Below are positions 17,980 to 26,456 of a DNA stretch of 64,000 nucleotides, in pieces. Every line of letters starts with the position of its first letter. Positions within the stretch are counted from its first letter, which is position 1. The DNA is from Vreelandella nigrificans. GTDB lineage: Bacteria; Pseudomonadota; Gammaproteobacteria; Pseudomonadales; Halomonadaceae. The stretch spans positions 1-64,000 of the forward strand of contig NZ_NWUX01000024.1 of NCBI RefSeq assembly GCF_002374315.1, in the 5' to 3' direction. The notes beneath the pieces were generated by a model. That model saw only the letters and a list, made by a program, of their open reading frames with translations, searched no databases and was not told where the DNA came from. A program made the position numbers and the translations under genes.

Positions 17980-18548
17980 TGGCCTTACAAACTAAGTCAC
18001 CCACCACGAGAGTGCTACTGGAGCTGTATTCCAGCATCGATCAGCCTGCTGAAGATATGCAGAAGTACTTGGATCATTCGCACAATAGCCACTTTGGCGG
18101 GGACTGGATCAGGGCCTGCCTCAATGCCCACTCAGAGACGCCGCGTTCATCAGGCCTGTGGAGACGCATTGCCTATTGCGACTTTCTGACGGCTATGCAG
18201 CTGCTCGACGTCCAGTCTGTGGACATGCTCAATGCGATGAAGCCTTTTCTTGTCGGGAAAAGCCAGTTGGGCGAGGAAGTGGCGCTGATGTTGGAGCTTG
18301 CCAGCGATCTCCTCAACACGCCTGAGGAACGTCCGAAAGAAGACTGGGAGCTTGGCGAGGTATATGCCGAGACTTTTCTGCGAGCGGAAGGCACACATCA
18401 GCCCCAAGCTTGGCTGACACAAGCCTATCAAGAATTTAAGCGGGTGCTACGCGCACTGCGTATCTCTCCGGATGACGTCAAATCTGCTCTAGCAGCAACG
18501 TCACATGGTGATAGCAAATGGGACGATCGCCGTCCTGAGGGTAAGTGA
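17979..18548 (+). CDS. Hypothetical helical ICE protein
   Basis: The 189-aa protein is predicted by eye to be mostly helical and has no recognised motif. Its start overlaps the HicA-like stop by one base (TGATG). Its last 70 bases are overlapped by a gene on the other strand. Confidence 0.65.
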   Translation: MALQTKSPTTRVLLELYSSIDQPAEDMQKYLDHSHNSHFGGDWIRACLNAHSETPRSSGLWRRIAYCDFLTAMQLLDVQSVDMLNAMKPFLVGKSQLGEEVALMLELASDLLNTPEERPKEDWELGEVYAETFLRAEGTHQPQAWLTQAYQEFKRVLRALRISPDDVKSALAATSHGDSKWDDRRPEGK

Positions 18549-18762
18549 AATGATGAAACACTCTCTTGACCCGATGCCATTCGCTGCATGGACTCGTTGG
18601 ATCAGCAACGTTAGTGTTCATGCCAAACAATTCACCTTCGCGTGGAAGAACTGGCGGACTCCCAGACATGGGGATAACGGCGTACCCCCGACCACTGGGT
18701 ACTTCGATATCGCTATCAACAATTTCACATGTCACAGAGAACTGGGTTTCCATCTTTTCCAT
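18478..18762 (-). CDS. Antisense hypothetical protein inside the replication operon
   Basis: The 94-aa product is beta-rich (FSVTCEIVDSDI, GYAVIPMSG, CYHHVTLLLEQI) with no recognised family. A perfect AAAGGAGG lies nine bases before its ATG on the minus strand, better evidence than any plus-strand frame here has. It runs against the operon and overlaps the preceding gene tail-to-tail by 71 bases. Confidence 0.55.
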   Translation of the reverse strand: MEKMETQFSVTCEIVDSDIEVPSGRGYAVIPMSGSPPVLPREGELFGMNTNVADPTSPCSEWHRVKRVFHHFTYPQDGDRPICYHHVTLLLEQI

Positions 18763-18878
18763 TATGTCGGGCCTCCTTTGGCCAGTAGTTTGAAGGTTGC
18801 TTTGCTAGAGCCCCATCAATCTACCATGGGATGCGCCCGGCACCCTTTCGTGGGCGCCTCCAGAGCTGGAGGTGTCGC

Positions 18879-19577
18879 ATGATCCCTGATCGCGTGATGC
18901 GCAAAATCAAGCGGTGCTTAGCATTGTCGAACAGTGCCAATGACAACGAAGCTGGCATCGCACTGCGTCAGGCACAGACCCTGATGGCCCAATACGGTAT
19001 CAACCAAGAGGATCTTGCATTAGCTGATTTTGACATGGCGAATGCCGATACCGCAGCGGGAAAAAAACCACCGCGCTATCTGGAGCTGCTTGCTCAGTTG
19101 ATCAACCAGGTGTTTGGCACCTCCACTGTGTACTCCGCTCGTCGCGATCGCGATGGAATTCGTATTTGCGGCCGCTACGAATTTTTCGGTCCGAAGGATT
19201 CCGCCCAGGTCGCTGCTTATGCCTATGTGGTTCTACAGAGGCAGCTAATTCGTGACCGTCGAGCTTTCCAGAGGACGCTCAACAAGCGTCTTAAGCGGGA
19301 TACCAAAACTCGCCGTGGCGATGCGTTTGCAGAAGCGTGGGTATCTGGAGCGTATACGGTAGTAACCCCGCTAGCACTCACTGACGAAGTGAGAGAACTC
19401 CATCGTAAATATCGGGAGCTTCGTTATGGAGAGCTGGAGTCTCTGCAGCCCCGTGAACACAAAGCATTAAAGCAACACGATCTGCATGCCACCACGGCAG
19501 GCTATCAAGCTGGCAGTAAGGCCCGCTTATCTGCTGGCGTTGCCACGACTCACAGGGAGGAGTTGGCCCATGGATAA
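18879..19577 (+). CDS. DUF2786 domain protein
   Basis: The 232-aa protein begins MIPDRVMRKIKRCLALSNSANDNEAGIALRQAQTLMAQYGI, the DUF2786 signature, followed by a basic C-terminal region with FAEAWVSGAY. The family occurs in phages and ICEs and its function is unknown. The ATG at 18879 follows CTGGAGGTG. Confidence 0.8.
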   Translation: MIPDRVMRKIKRCLALSNSANDNEAGIALRQAQTLMAQYGINQEDLALADFDMANADTAAGKKPPRYLELLAQLINQVFGTSTVYSARRDRDGIRICGRYEFFGPKDSAQVAAYAYVVLQRQLIRDRRAFQRTLNKRLKRDTKTRRGDAFAEAWVSGAYTVVTPLALTDEVRELHRKYRELRYGELESLQPREHKALKQHDLHATTAGYQAGSKARLSAGVATTHREELAHG

Positions 19578-19653
19578 CACGATATCCCTGAATCAGCTCA
19601 ATACAGGAATGGATACCGCTGTCGCGGATACAGCGGAGGGAAACATCCAATGA
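19570..19653 (+). CDS. Possible 27-residue coupling peptide upstream of parB
   Basis: A 27-codon frame starts inside the DUF2786 gene tail after GGGAGGAG and stops at TGA overlapping the parB ATG by four bases. The spacing and good ribosome site suggest it is translated; its product may only couple translation to parB. Confidence 0.35.
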   Translation: MDNTISLNQLNTGMDTAVADTAEGNIQ

Positions 19654-21554
19654 GTAAGAAACATATGTCGCAGAACGAAATCCTGCAAAAATTACAGCAG
19701 CCAGGCCCAACGCTCAAAAGCCAGCCTGTTAAGAGCCTAGGGGCTCCCCTGCGCGAGATGGGCATCGAGGTCACTCTAAACGATGTGCGTCCCTATGACC
19801 GGAACCCTCGTAGTCAGCGTAACCCCAAATATGACGAGATCAAGGCGTCGATTCGCGCCGCTGGATTGAAGCATGCTCCAGTTCTGACTCAGCGGCCCGG
19901 TGATGATCTGTACATGATCTCTGATGGCGGCAACACTCGCCTGGAGATCCTGACAGAGCTTTACGCTGAGACAGGTGATGAGAAGTACTACCGGTTCCAT
20001 GCCATCTTCAGGCCGTGGATTTCAGAAGCGGCGGCCATGGCGGGCCACCTCTCTGAAAATGAAAACCGAGGCGATCTGAGCTGGATTGAGAAGTGCTTGG
20101 GGCTGCAGGAGCTGAAGCAGGAGCTGGAGCAGGAGGCGGATCAGTCATTCTCACAGCGCGAACTGGTATCGATTGCCCAGGGGCTGGGGTATACGATTAA
20201 CCAGAGCCATATTAGCAAGATGCTCTACACCCTGGAGCACCTCTGGCCAACGCTACCTCTAACGCTGCAAAGCGGTATGGGAAAACCACAAGTCGAGAAG
20301 GCTATCCGTTATCGTGAAGCCACGCTGCAGATTTGGGTGTACTGCGAGGTTAAGCCGAAGGAGGATTTCGCAGGGGCCTGGCACACGACCATGTCCCAAT
20401 TTGATCGTGAGGATCAAGATGTTCTCCCGTGGTCGATCGTCGAAGACCGACTTTTAGGCATGCTTGAGGCCGAAATGCAGGTTCACTTGGCCCCTCTGGA
20501 TCATGCTTTGAGCACCATTCTTGAGTATCGCCAACGCCGCTACTCACTAGAGGAACATCGCGATCAGATCTGGGGCCCTCTGGATGTAGAGTTGGGCCGT
20601 GCGGAGGGAATTCCAAGAACCACCTATCCACCGTTGCCAGAAGCAAAGCCCGACAGTACGGACAGTACGAAGACGGCGACGCTTCAGCAGGTAGTAGAAC
20701 CCCAATCAGCACAAGAGGTTGGTGATAGCACTCTCTCTTTCCAGGCTTCAGAGAAAGACCAAGGCGGCGATAGTGAGAATGACGAACTTGCTGCTCTGCG
20801 CCGAAAGCTAGCGGAGCTGCAGGAAGAGAATGCATCCCTAGTGGAACAAGCTGTAGTGCCTCCGACCTCGATGATCAGCGAGGTCAGTGTCCCACGTTCT
20901 AGTGAGCAGGATAGCAACGATAACGATGCTGAGGGGGACGCAGTGTTGTCGTTAAGCGACGAAGAGCGGCAGCAGCGCATTGCCGATCAGACCCTCTCAC
21001 CGGTTCATGAATCAGAAGGGCACCGGAATCTGCGTGAGATGCTAGCTCGCCAGGAAGGCGGTGAACCTATTAATTTTGAGGCCAATGCTGTTCGTAGTAT
21101 CCCACTCATGAGCGACGGCCCTGAAGGTGGTCCGGTTTATCCAGTCACTGATATCTGGACCGTTGAACCTCAGTATTTGGCTCCTAGGGACCTGCGTGTA
21201 CAGATCAACCAGTTTGCTCAAGGGCTCGCTCGTTGGGCGGGATTCTGCAAGCCAGGGGACGAGCTGTACCCAGTACAGCCTTCCAACACTGGAGTGGGTT
21301 ACCAGTTAGAGCCGTTATCCGATGAGCAATCCCAGTCTCCACGTGCACAAAAAATGTGGCAGTTGCTAGCCAGTTTGGCTGGAGAACCACTTCATCCAAT
21401 GTACCCAGATGCATCTCTGATCGGAGAGCTGTTAGGAACCAACAGTGACGAGGATGCGTTACCAGATGAATTGCTGGTCCGTTTCTACCGCATGGTTCGC
21501 CTAGTTCGCGTCCTGCGCGAAGAGATCAAGCGTGACGAGGAGGATGCATCATGA
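19650..21554 (+). CDS. parB: ParB family protein of the ICE
   Basis: The 634-aa protein is much longer than chromosomal ParB. The N-terminal ParB/Srx-type domain (about residues 35-200) has DVRPYDRNPRSQRN, then ISDGGNTRLEIL in place of the GERR-type motif, and a helix-turn-helix region around QSHISKMLYTLEHLW. The acidic linker (about 330-440) contains ENDELAALRRKLAELQEENASL, probably a coiled coil. The C-terminal region near 480-600 is typical of this ICE class. Presumed partner of parA. Confidence 0.88.
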   Translation: MSKKHMSQNEILQKLQQPGPTLKSQPVKSLGAPLREMGIEVTLNDVRPYDRNPRSQRNPKYDEIKASIRAAGLKHAPVLTQRPGDDLYMISDGGNTRLEILTELYAETGDEKYYRFHAIFRPWISEAAAMAGHLSENENRGDLSWIEKCLGLQELKQELEQEADQSFSQRELVSIAQGLGYTINQSHISKMLYTLEHLWPTLPLTLQSGMGKPQVEKAIRYREATLQIWVYCEVKPKEDFAGAWHTTMSQFDREDQDVLPWSIVEDRLLGMLEAEMQVHLAPLDHALSTILEYRQRRYSLEEHRDQIWGPLDVELGRAEGIPRTTYPPLPEAKPDSTDSTKTATLQQVVEPQSAQEVGDSTLSFQASEKDQGGDSENDELAALRRKLAELQEENASLVEQAVVPPTSMISEVSVPRSSEQDSNDNDAEGDAVLSLSDEERQQRIADQTLSPVHESEGHRNLREMLARQEGGEPINFEANAVRSIPLMSDGPEGGPVYPVTDIWTVEPQYLAPRDLRVQINQFAQGLARWAGFCKPGDELYPVQPSNTGVGYQLEPLSDEQSQSPRAQKMWQLLASLAGEPLHPMYPDASLIGELLGTNSDEDALPDELLVRFYRMVRLVRVLREEIKRDEEDAS

Positions 21555-22171
21555 GTAGCCAATCTGTGACATTCGCCATTCTCAACCAAGTCATCGTTTT
21601 CATTCGCGAGGGCAATATGAGCCGTGCTAGGTCACTGGGGTTTACCGAGAGTGAACTTCGTGAACTGCGTCGCCTGTCGGCCAGTGATCTCGAAGAGCTG
21701 GCCAGAGAAAAACAGGCGATATGTCGTGTACAGGTGGATCACGAAATGCTTCATGCACGGATTCGTAGGTTAACCCAAGATCAAGACCGTGAATCGCAGA
21801 TTGATAGGTGTCTCGAACTGGGAGCTAGTGTGGCCATGATGTCGAAATTTTTCGGTTTAACGCCTAATGATTGCTCGACACGTCGTCTCATGCTGAATCT
21901 TGAAACACGCCCAGGGCGCCAAGCGCTTCCTCCAGAGGAGGAGGAACATGAAGCCTGGCACCGTTGGCAAGAGATTTCCTCTGATGCACAAGACCCCCTG
22001 CTTGCCCCCGACGACCTGACCGGCATGCTGACGTTAGCAGAAGAAACAGGCCTCACCCTGACGGCGATTTGGAGTTTGGTTAAAAGCTGGGTAAATGCCG
22101 ATCCCTCTAAAGATCCTGATGAGGAAGCTCCCAATAACCAGTTGCCGAGAGGGCCTGCATGTCGCGCATAG
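21551..22171 (+). CDS. DUF2857 family ICE protein
   Basis: The 206-aa protein has the family pattern: N-terminal FAILNQVIVFIREGN, RARSLGFTESELRELRRLS, then GASVAMMSKFFGLT resembling a helix-turn-helix, and a C-terminal LTLTAIWSLVKSW. It regularly stands between parB and the STY4528 gene in this class, with unknown function. It overlaps parB by four bases; GAGGAGG precedes the ATG. Confidence 0.8.
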   Translation: MSSQSVTFAILNQVIVFIREGNMSRARSLGFTESELRELRRLSASDLEELAREKQAICRVQVDHEMLHARIRRLTQDQDRESQIDRCLELGASVAMMSKFFGLTPNDCSTRRLMLNLETRPGRQALPPEEEEHEAWHRWQEISSDAQDPLLAPDDLTGMLTLAEETGLTLTAIWSLVKSWVNADPSKDPDEEAPNNQLPRGPACRA

Positions 22172-23541
22172 AAGACTGGGAAATTCTGATCGGTCGAGCG
22201 GCATCTACCATGACACAGCGCCGAGGCAATCACGCCTCGGCGTTCGAGCAAGGTAACGATGACCCCACCGATGGACTGCTGTTCCTCGGAAATGTCCATG
22301 AGACAGTGCCGAGAGGGTTGTTGCTCGACCGCCGTTTGGGAGCGGTTGATGTTCTTGGCTGGCAGATGATTCGCATGTTATGCAACGCGGACCGAACCAC
22401 GGCGTTTCCGAGCTACGATGATCTCCAACCGTTGCTCAGAAGCAGCATTGGCACTCAAGCCTCACGAGGTACCGTGGCTAGAGTGATGGCCATACTACGG
22501 CTCACGCGCTGGCTGAGCCTTAGTCATCGGGCACGCCACGAAACTAACGGGCGGGTGATCGGCAACGTTTACGTACTGCACGATGAACCGGTAAACCCCG
22601 CCGATGCCAGTATCCTCGATAGAGAGTATTTCAAGTTTGTCGAAATGTCGCTGCGGCACAATCATAGAGCTGTCCGTGAAGTGGCTGAAGCGGTTCGCAT
22701 TGATCTCTTGAAACAAGGGTATGCCATAGAGGACAACACAGATAGAAATACTCGCCAAGTGACGACAGCCTCTCGATCCATTGATGATCGGTTGAATCAC
22801 CGGGCTCAACGCTTCCAGGAAATGCAGCACAAGGGGGAATCTGGGCAGTTCTCCAACGATCTACCCCAGTTCTCTAGGAGAACTCAGTCGAAAAACAAGG
22901 ATTTACCCCTTAGTTCTCCTAGCGAACTAAGCCAGTTCTCTACTCGGACTACCCCCAGTTCTTCTAGAGAACTAAGTCTAAAATCAAGCGCTTACCGCTT
23001 AGTTCCTCTAGCGAACTCAGCCCTTACTACAGTACGTAGTAGTTATAATAACTTACGTACTTGTAAGGGGAGTCAGAGCAGTGAGGAGCGGAAACTGTTC
23101 TGGTCTGACAAACTAGAGATCCCTTCTGGAGAACGCCATTCGATTCTCCATTCGATCGAGAAACTCCCGTTCGATCTCCAGCAAGCAGTGCTGGATGAAA
23201 CCGCCGGAAAGGTCGCTGTCGGCAAGAGCTCTAGTCCCATGGGCCTGCTGCACACATTAATCAAGCGAGCAGCAGCAGGTGAGTTTCGGCCCACCAAGCA
23301 TGCGCAACAGCAAGCAGAACGACGAGGGGAGCGGTATATCCAAGACGCCTCAGAGCAAGAGAACCCCGTAAGTCGACCCGACCGTTCACAACCGGCATCG
23401 GCGCAAAGTTCCCAAGCGTCCAAGCCAGCTGTGTCGCCCGAAGCACAACAGCAGGCGAAACAAACTGCACGTGCGGCACGGGAGATGATGATGAAAGCAG
23501 TGGGGCTCAAGCGAGATGATGTGCCGCCTTCGCTGCGATAG
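22159..23541 (+). CDS. STY4528-type pathogenicity-island replication protein
   Basis: The 460-aa protein has an N-terminal segment TVPRGLLLDRRLGAVDVLGWQMIRMLCN and a winged-helix-like region with ASRGTVARVMAILRLTRWL (about residues 85-120), followed by YFKFVEMSLRHNHRAVREVAE, as in STY4528-family proteins. The middle (about 230-285) is Ser/Gln-rich because the DNA carries a palindromic repeat array. The C-terminus is basic and Ala-rich. By name and position it is thought to act in ICE replication; initiator activity is inference. Confidence 0.82.
   Translation: MSRIEDWEILIGRAASTMTQRRGNHASAFEQGNDDPTDGLLFLGNVHETVPRGLLLDRRLGAVDVLGWQMIRMLCNADRTTAFPSYDDLQPLLRSSIGTQASRGTVARVMAILRLTRWLSLSHRARHETNGRVIGNVYVLHDEPVNPADASILDREYFKFVEMSLRHNHRAVREVAEAVRIDLLKQGYAIEDNTDRNTRQVTTASRSIDDRLNHRAQRFQEMQHKGESGQFSNDLPQFSRRTQSKNKDLPLSSPSELSQFSTRTTPSSSRELSLKSSAYRLVPLANSALTTVRSSYNNLRTCKGSQSSEERKLFWSDKLEIPSGERHSILHSIEKLPFDLQQAVLDETAGKVAVGKSSSPMGLLHTLIKRAAAGEFRPTKHAQQQAERRGERYIQDASEQENPVSRPDRSQPASAQSSQASKPAVSPEAQQQAKQTARAAREMMMKAVGLKRDDVPPSLR
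22847..23017 (+). repeat. Iteron-like palindrome array inside the replication gene
   Basis: Copies of AGTTCTCCTAGCGAACT-type palindromes begin at 22868, 22912, 22934, 22957 and 23001, with a weaker copy at 22847. Starts are 22-23 bases or twice that (44) apart, about two helical turns. The copy at 22868 has perfect seven-base arms AGTTCTC / GAGAACT. The array resembles iterons and may be the element's origin. Confidence 0.75.
23024..23067 (+). repeat. AT-rich inverted repeats next to the iteron-like array
   Basis: Two short stems follow the array: ACTAC / GTAGT at 23026-23040 and CTTAC / GTAAG at 23052-23067, separated by AGTTATAATAA. They still lie in the reading frame of the replication gene and could be part of an origin unwinding region. 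Confidence 0.5.
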
Positions 23542-23632
23542 ACACCGCAATGGCTAAAGCAAGCAGCCCAAGTTATTTACAAAGTTATTTTTATTTACTT
23601 GGCTGGAATTAAGTTTTTGGGTGGATCGTGAT
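23542..23632 (+). promoter_or_regulatory. AT-rich spacer after the replication gene
   Basis: A 90-base gap holds AGTTATTT at 23571 and 23583 and a DnaA-box-like TTATTTACA at 23573. It is the most AT-rich stretch nearby and may serve as promoter or unwinding element. Confidence 0.35.
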
Positions 23633-24511
23633 ATGCCCATGGGGCAGTGTCGAGCAAACCCAACAAGCGCGAGAGCGAGACTGGATATGGCTGTAGATAT
23701 GAATTCAATGGGGGCGTTGCGTAGCAAGATTAACTTGAGTCTGCATACGTACCACGCGACCAGGCTCTGGTGGGGGCGCGGCGTTGAGTCTGGCAAGCCT
23801 CAGATTATTGGGATGCGGCAATTTCTATTTTTGACAGGTGCCATACAGCGCAACGTGACCCGTGACGATCCTTATGCTGACCACTGGATGCTTCAGATTG
23901 ATGCCAAAATAGAGGATGTTCGGAAGGTGGTGGATCAGCTCCTGGCAGATTCAGAAAATCTCCTCCAGCAGATCCCCGAAGAACTCTCAATCGAAGAAAA
24001 CGTGAACCAGAAACCGTTTACGACACCCGTGTATACCGGCGGGCAACAAGGTTGGTTAGCGTTGCGCCTGCTGATCGATTTTGACCGGCTTGCACGCAAC
24101 ATTCTTCTAGCAAGCCATGTGGCTCTGATCTCTCGCAATGATGCATTTGATCTTTTGCGGTCAGCAAATCACGCCTTACGCAGTATGTGTGCTTTCCCTC
24201 AGCGCTACTTTGGCTATAGCGGTGTGACCCGAGACGACTTTGCCGCCAACAATGCTAAGGCCCGTGACGCACGTGAAAAATTTGGCGATCTCCCCAAAGA
24301 GATATTGGAGGGTACGCTGCGTAGCCCCTATGCACCGCCGATCCAGAAGCCAGTATCTACAGCTCCCTCAGAGGTAAAAAAAGTTGCAGCAGCATCTACA
24401 ACAGCTCAGCCAGAGCTTGAGCATGGGAGTACTGCAACAGGTAATGCCCAGCAGGGAGAGCCAGACCTGTATGCAGACTTGAACGATGACGATGAACTGG
24501 CCGAAGACTAA
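23633..24511 (+). CDS. PFL_4669-type integrating conjugative element protein (TIGR03761)
   Basis: The 292-aa protein has the family signature: GALRSKINLSLHTYHATRLWWGR, then AIQRNVTRDDPYADHWML and YTGGQQGWLALRLLIDFDRLARNILLASHVALI. The C-terminal 70 residues are low-complexity and acidic. Function unknown; the family is restricted to this ICE class. The start is uncertain among several in-frame ATG/GTG codons (23621, 23633, 23687); 23633 has GGGTGGA seven bases before it. Confidence 0.82.
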   Translation: MPMGQCRANPTSARARLDMAVDMNSMGALRSKINLSLHTYHATRLWWGRGVESGKPQIIGMRQFLFLTGAIQRNVTRDDPYADHWMLQIDAKIEDVRKVVDQLLADSENLLQQIPEELSIEENVNQKPFTTPVYTGGQQGWLALRLLIDFDRLARNILLASHVALISRNDAFDLLRSANHALRSMCAFPQRYFGYSGVTRDDFAANNAKARDAREKFGDLPKEILEGTLRSPYAPPIQKPVSTAPSEVKKVAAASTTAQPELEHGSTATGNAQQGEPDLYADLNDDDELAED

Positions 24512-24562
24512 TTATGAAGTGTGATCTAGGCAGTGAGTTATGCCGGGGGGTATAGAGTTTAC

Positions 24563-24680
24563 TTAGGAAATTGGGTGCCGATGAGAGCGCTGACAGGTGA
24601 TTCCACTGGAATCAATTTTAATTAGGAAATTGGGTGGCAATGAGAGCGCTGACAGGTGATTCCACTGGAATCAATTTTAA
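24563..24680 (+). repeat. 59-bp tandem duplication, each copy with a palindromic operator-like site
   Basis: Two 59-base copies (24563-24621 and 24622-24680) differ at two positions and are followed by a partial third start (TTAGG). Each contains the perfect palindrome TGATTCCACTGGAATCA (arms of eight, at 24598 and 24657). It fills the 237-base gap before the DUF3158 gene, where a key ICE promoter is expected. Confidence 0.85.
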
Positions 24681-24748
24681 TTAGGTAGTGCTGTAGGCGG
24701 AAAAGTTGCAGAAGTTGACCCTAACACTGACCAACTCTGAACTCGAGA

Positions 24749-25255
24749 ATGAACAACATGATGGCCATTGCGATGCAATCTAACAATGATTTTCCACCAG
24801 GTAGCAACACAGAGCTCCCACCAAATCCCTACGCAAAGGGCCTTTTAAAACCTTTTTATAAGGGTAAGGGGGGAATCCTTAGGCTACGGGATGAGTTGAT
24901 GTCGGAGTCTGATGCTATGAACCAAGAAGCCATTAACTTTGAGCAGCAGTACAACCCTTGGCTGTACTCCATAGGCATTGCCATTAAACGACACGGGGAC
25001 CAAGGGCGGAGAACTCATTATTTGAGGTGGCGTGACAAGGGGCTGAAAAAAATGGGGGATGCGCTCTTTGAAGGTGCGATGCTGCGGCAAGATCTTGCTG
25101 AACCGATGCGACAACAGCTTTTTGATATCGAAATGAAGCGATGCTCGTTTAATGGTCGTGCGGGAATGGTCAATCAAGAGCTGCGTAACTTACGCAAGAT
25201 CATTAAACGGATGGAGAGGGCTGAGAGTCTGTTTAATCGAGATAAAGAATCATGA
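24749..25255 (+). CDS. DUF3158 family protein (InrR-like position)
   Basis: The 168-aa basic protein has NPYAKGLLKPFYKGKGGILRLRDEL and THYLRWRDKG. DUF3158 proteins lie between PFL_4669 and ssb in these elements, and the ICEclc gene at this position, inrR, raises integrase expression; equivalence is inference from position and appearance. The start at 24749 has only a weak ribosome site; in-frame ATGs follow at 24758 and 24761. Downstream of the tandem operator-like repeats. Confidence 0.75.
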   Translation: MNNMMAIAMQSNNDFPPGSNTELPPNPYAKGLLKPFYKGKGGILRLRDELMSESDAMNQEAINFEQQYNPWLYSIGIAIKRHGDQGRRTHYLRWRDKGLKKMGDALFEGAMLRQDLAEPMRQQLFDIEMKRCSFNGRAGMVNQELRNLRKIIKRMERAESLFNRDKES

Positions 25256-25339
25256 CATCACGCTATTAATATTTTCCGACGACAGTCGAGCTCCTTGGCG
25301 CGACATTGGTGATTCACCAATCAACACAAGGATCTTTAA

Positions 25340-25846
25340 ATGGGCACGCGATTTTTCGGCGAGGGGAATATTGGGTCAGACCCAGTACTCAAAATGTTCC
25401 CAGGCAATGGTAATCAACCACCACGCGGTGTTCTGAGGCTGAACGTTCGATTTGATAACTTAATGCCTAGTGACAACGGCATGGTTGATCGAGGTGGTTT
25501 TTGGTCGGATGTCGAGATTTGGGGGCGCTACGTTGAGCAGTGGGCTTCGTTATACCAACGCGGTCAACGCGTATTGGTATCTGGACGGATGGTTGATGGC
25601 AGTTGGGAGAAAGACGGCGTACCTCAACCGGCATTTAAGGTAATGGGAGATCGGGTTGGTATTCTGCCGTTTCGTGTCAGTCAGGTGATTATGGAGGCAA
25701 GGCCAAACCAGGAGCAGCAGACACCTCCTGTTCAAAATGAAGGCCAAGTTCCCCAGCCGCCTATGCATCAGCAGCATCAGCACCCACCATCAAGTCAATA
25801 CCCGATGAACCCGCAACCAAGCATGGAAGATGGTGGGCAACAATGA
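25340..25846 (+). CDS. ssb: Single-stranded DNA-binding protein, ICE-encoded
   Basis: A 168-aa SSB. The OB fold covers about residues 1-115 with GTRFFGEGNIGSDPVLK at the N-terminus and YQRGQRVLVSGRMVDGSW. The tail is Pro/Gln/His-rich and lacks the usual acidic DDDIPF end, finishing MEDGGQQ. It may coat the transferred strand. It overlaps the next gene by four bases. Confidence 0.9.
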   Translation: MGTRFFGEGNIGSDPVLKMFPGNGNQPPRGVLRLNVRFDNLMPSDNGMVDRGGFWSDVEIWGRYVEQWASLYQRGQRVLVSGRMVDGSWEKDGVPQPAFKVMGDRVGILPFRVSQVIMEARPNQEQQTPPVQNEGQVPQPPMHQQHQHPPSSQYPMNPQPSMEDGGQQ

Positions 25847-26442
25847 CTATTCAAGCAATGCGTTGGACTCATCTAGTAGGGGCTGGTTTAGTGGTTGTAG
25901 CCATCTCAGGTTGTGCGACTACTGATCATGTCTACTCAGGTAGTCACTGCTTAACCTGCATTAATAACCCAATCACGGGTGAGCCGATTAATTACGACCC
26001 AAATGAAAACCCGGGCCTCGAAGAGCAAGCGGTAGCAAGTGGGCAACCGGTCCAGAAGGTACCGGAGGATGTTACTGGCAACGGTCGTGGAAGTTTTCGT
26101 ATTGAGTCAGAGGTCGATGTTGATACAGCTTACGCACGACTCCGTTCTGGATTTCGTTTCCGTGCACCCTCGGATTTCTTGGATAGCCTGAGTGATCGCA
26201 TGGCGCAGCGCGATGTTGCGTATCATCATGATGCTAATCCAGGGTCTTTCTATCGTCTGAGCGATTATGAGCGTCAGATGATTGATGGACGTGAACACCT
26301 GATCATACTCAAGGCTCAGTTAGAGCGCAGTGGCAGTGGTTCGCGTATCAATGTTGAATTTGTGCCGAGTGGAACACTCACATATAACGTTGATGAGATG
26401 CAAGCTGCACTGCAGCAGCGGTTCGACACGGTACTGAGGTAA
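25843..26442 (+). CDS. ICE-conserved lipoprotein
   Basis: The 199-aa protein has a signal peptide and lipobox VAISGC, then a CLTC motif about 18 residues later. A 110-residue alpha/beta domain follows (SEVDVDTAYARLRSGFRF, LKAQLERSGSGSRINVEF). No family recognised. It shares ATGA with ssb. Confidence 0.7.
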   Translation: MTIQAMRWTHLVGAGLVVVAISGCATTDHVYSGSHCLTCINNPITGEPINYDPNENPGLEEQAVASGQPVQKVPEDVTGNGRGSFRIESEVDVDTAYARLRSGFRFRAPSDFLDSLSDRMAQRDVAYHHDANPGSFYRLSDYERQMIDGREHLIILKAQLERSGSGSRINVEFVPSGTLTYNVDEMQAALQQRFDTVLR

Positions 26443-26456
26443 ACAGGAGGATGGTG

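Noticed and set aside
18505..18882. Plus-strand frame opposite the antisense gene
   Set aside because: No ribosome site before it, and its product has no protein-like pattern; the minus-strand frame has a perfect site.
22847..23017. CRISPR-like array
   Set aside because: The repeats are short palindromes with gaps of about 5 or 27 bases and are translated as part of a protein; there are no uniform unique spacers or cas genes.
23554..23796. Minus-strand frame opposite the start of the PFL_4669-type gene
   Set aside because: It mirrors a well-supported conserved gene and has no ribosome site or recognisable pattern.
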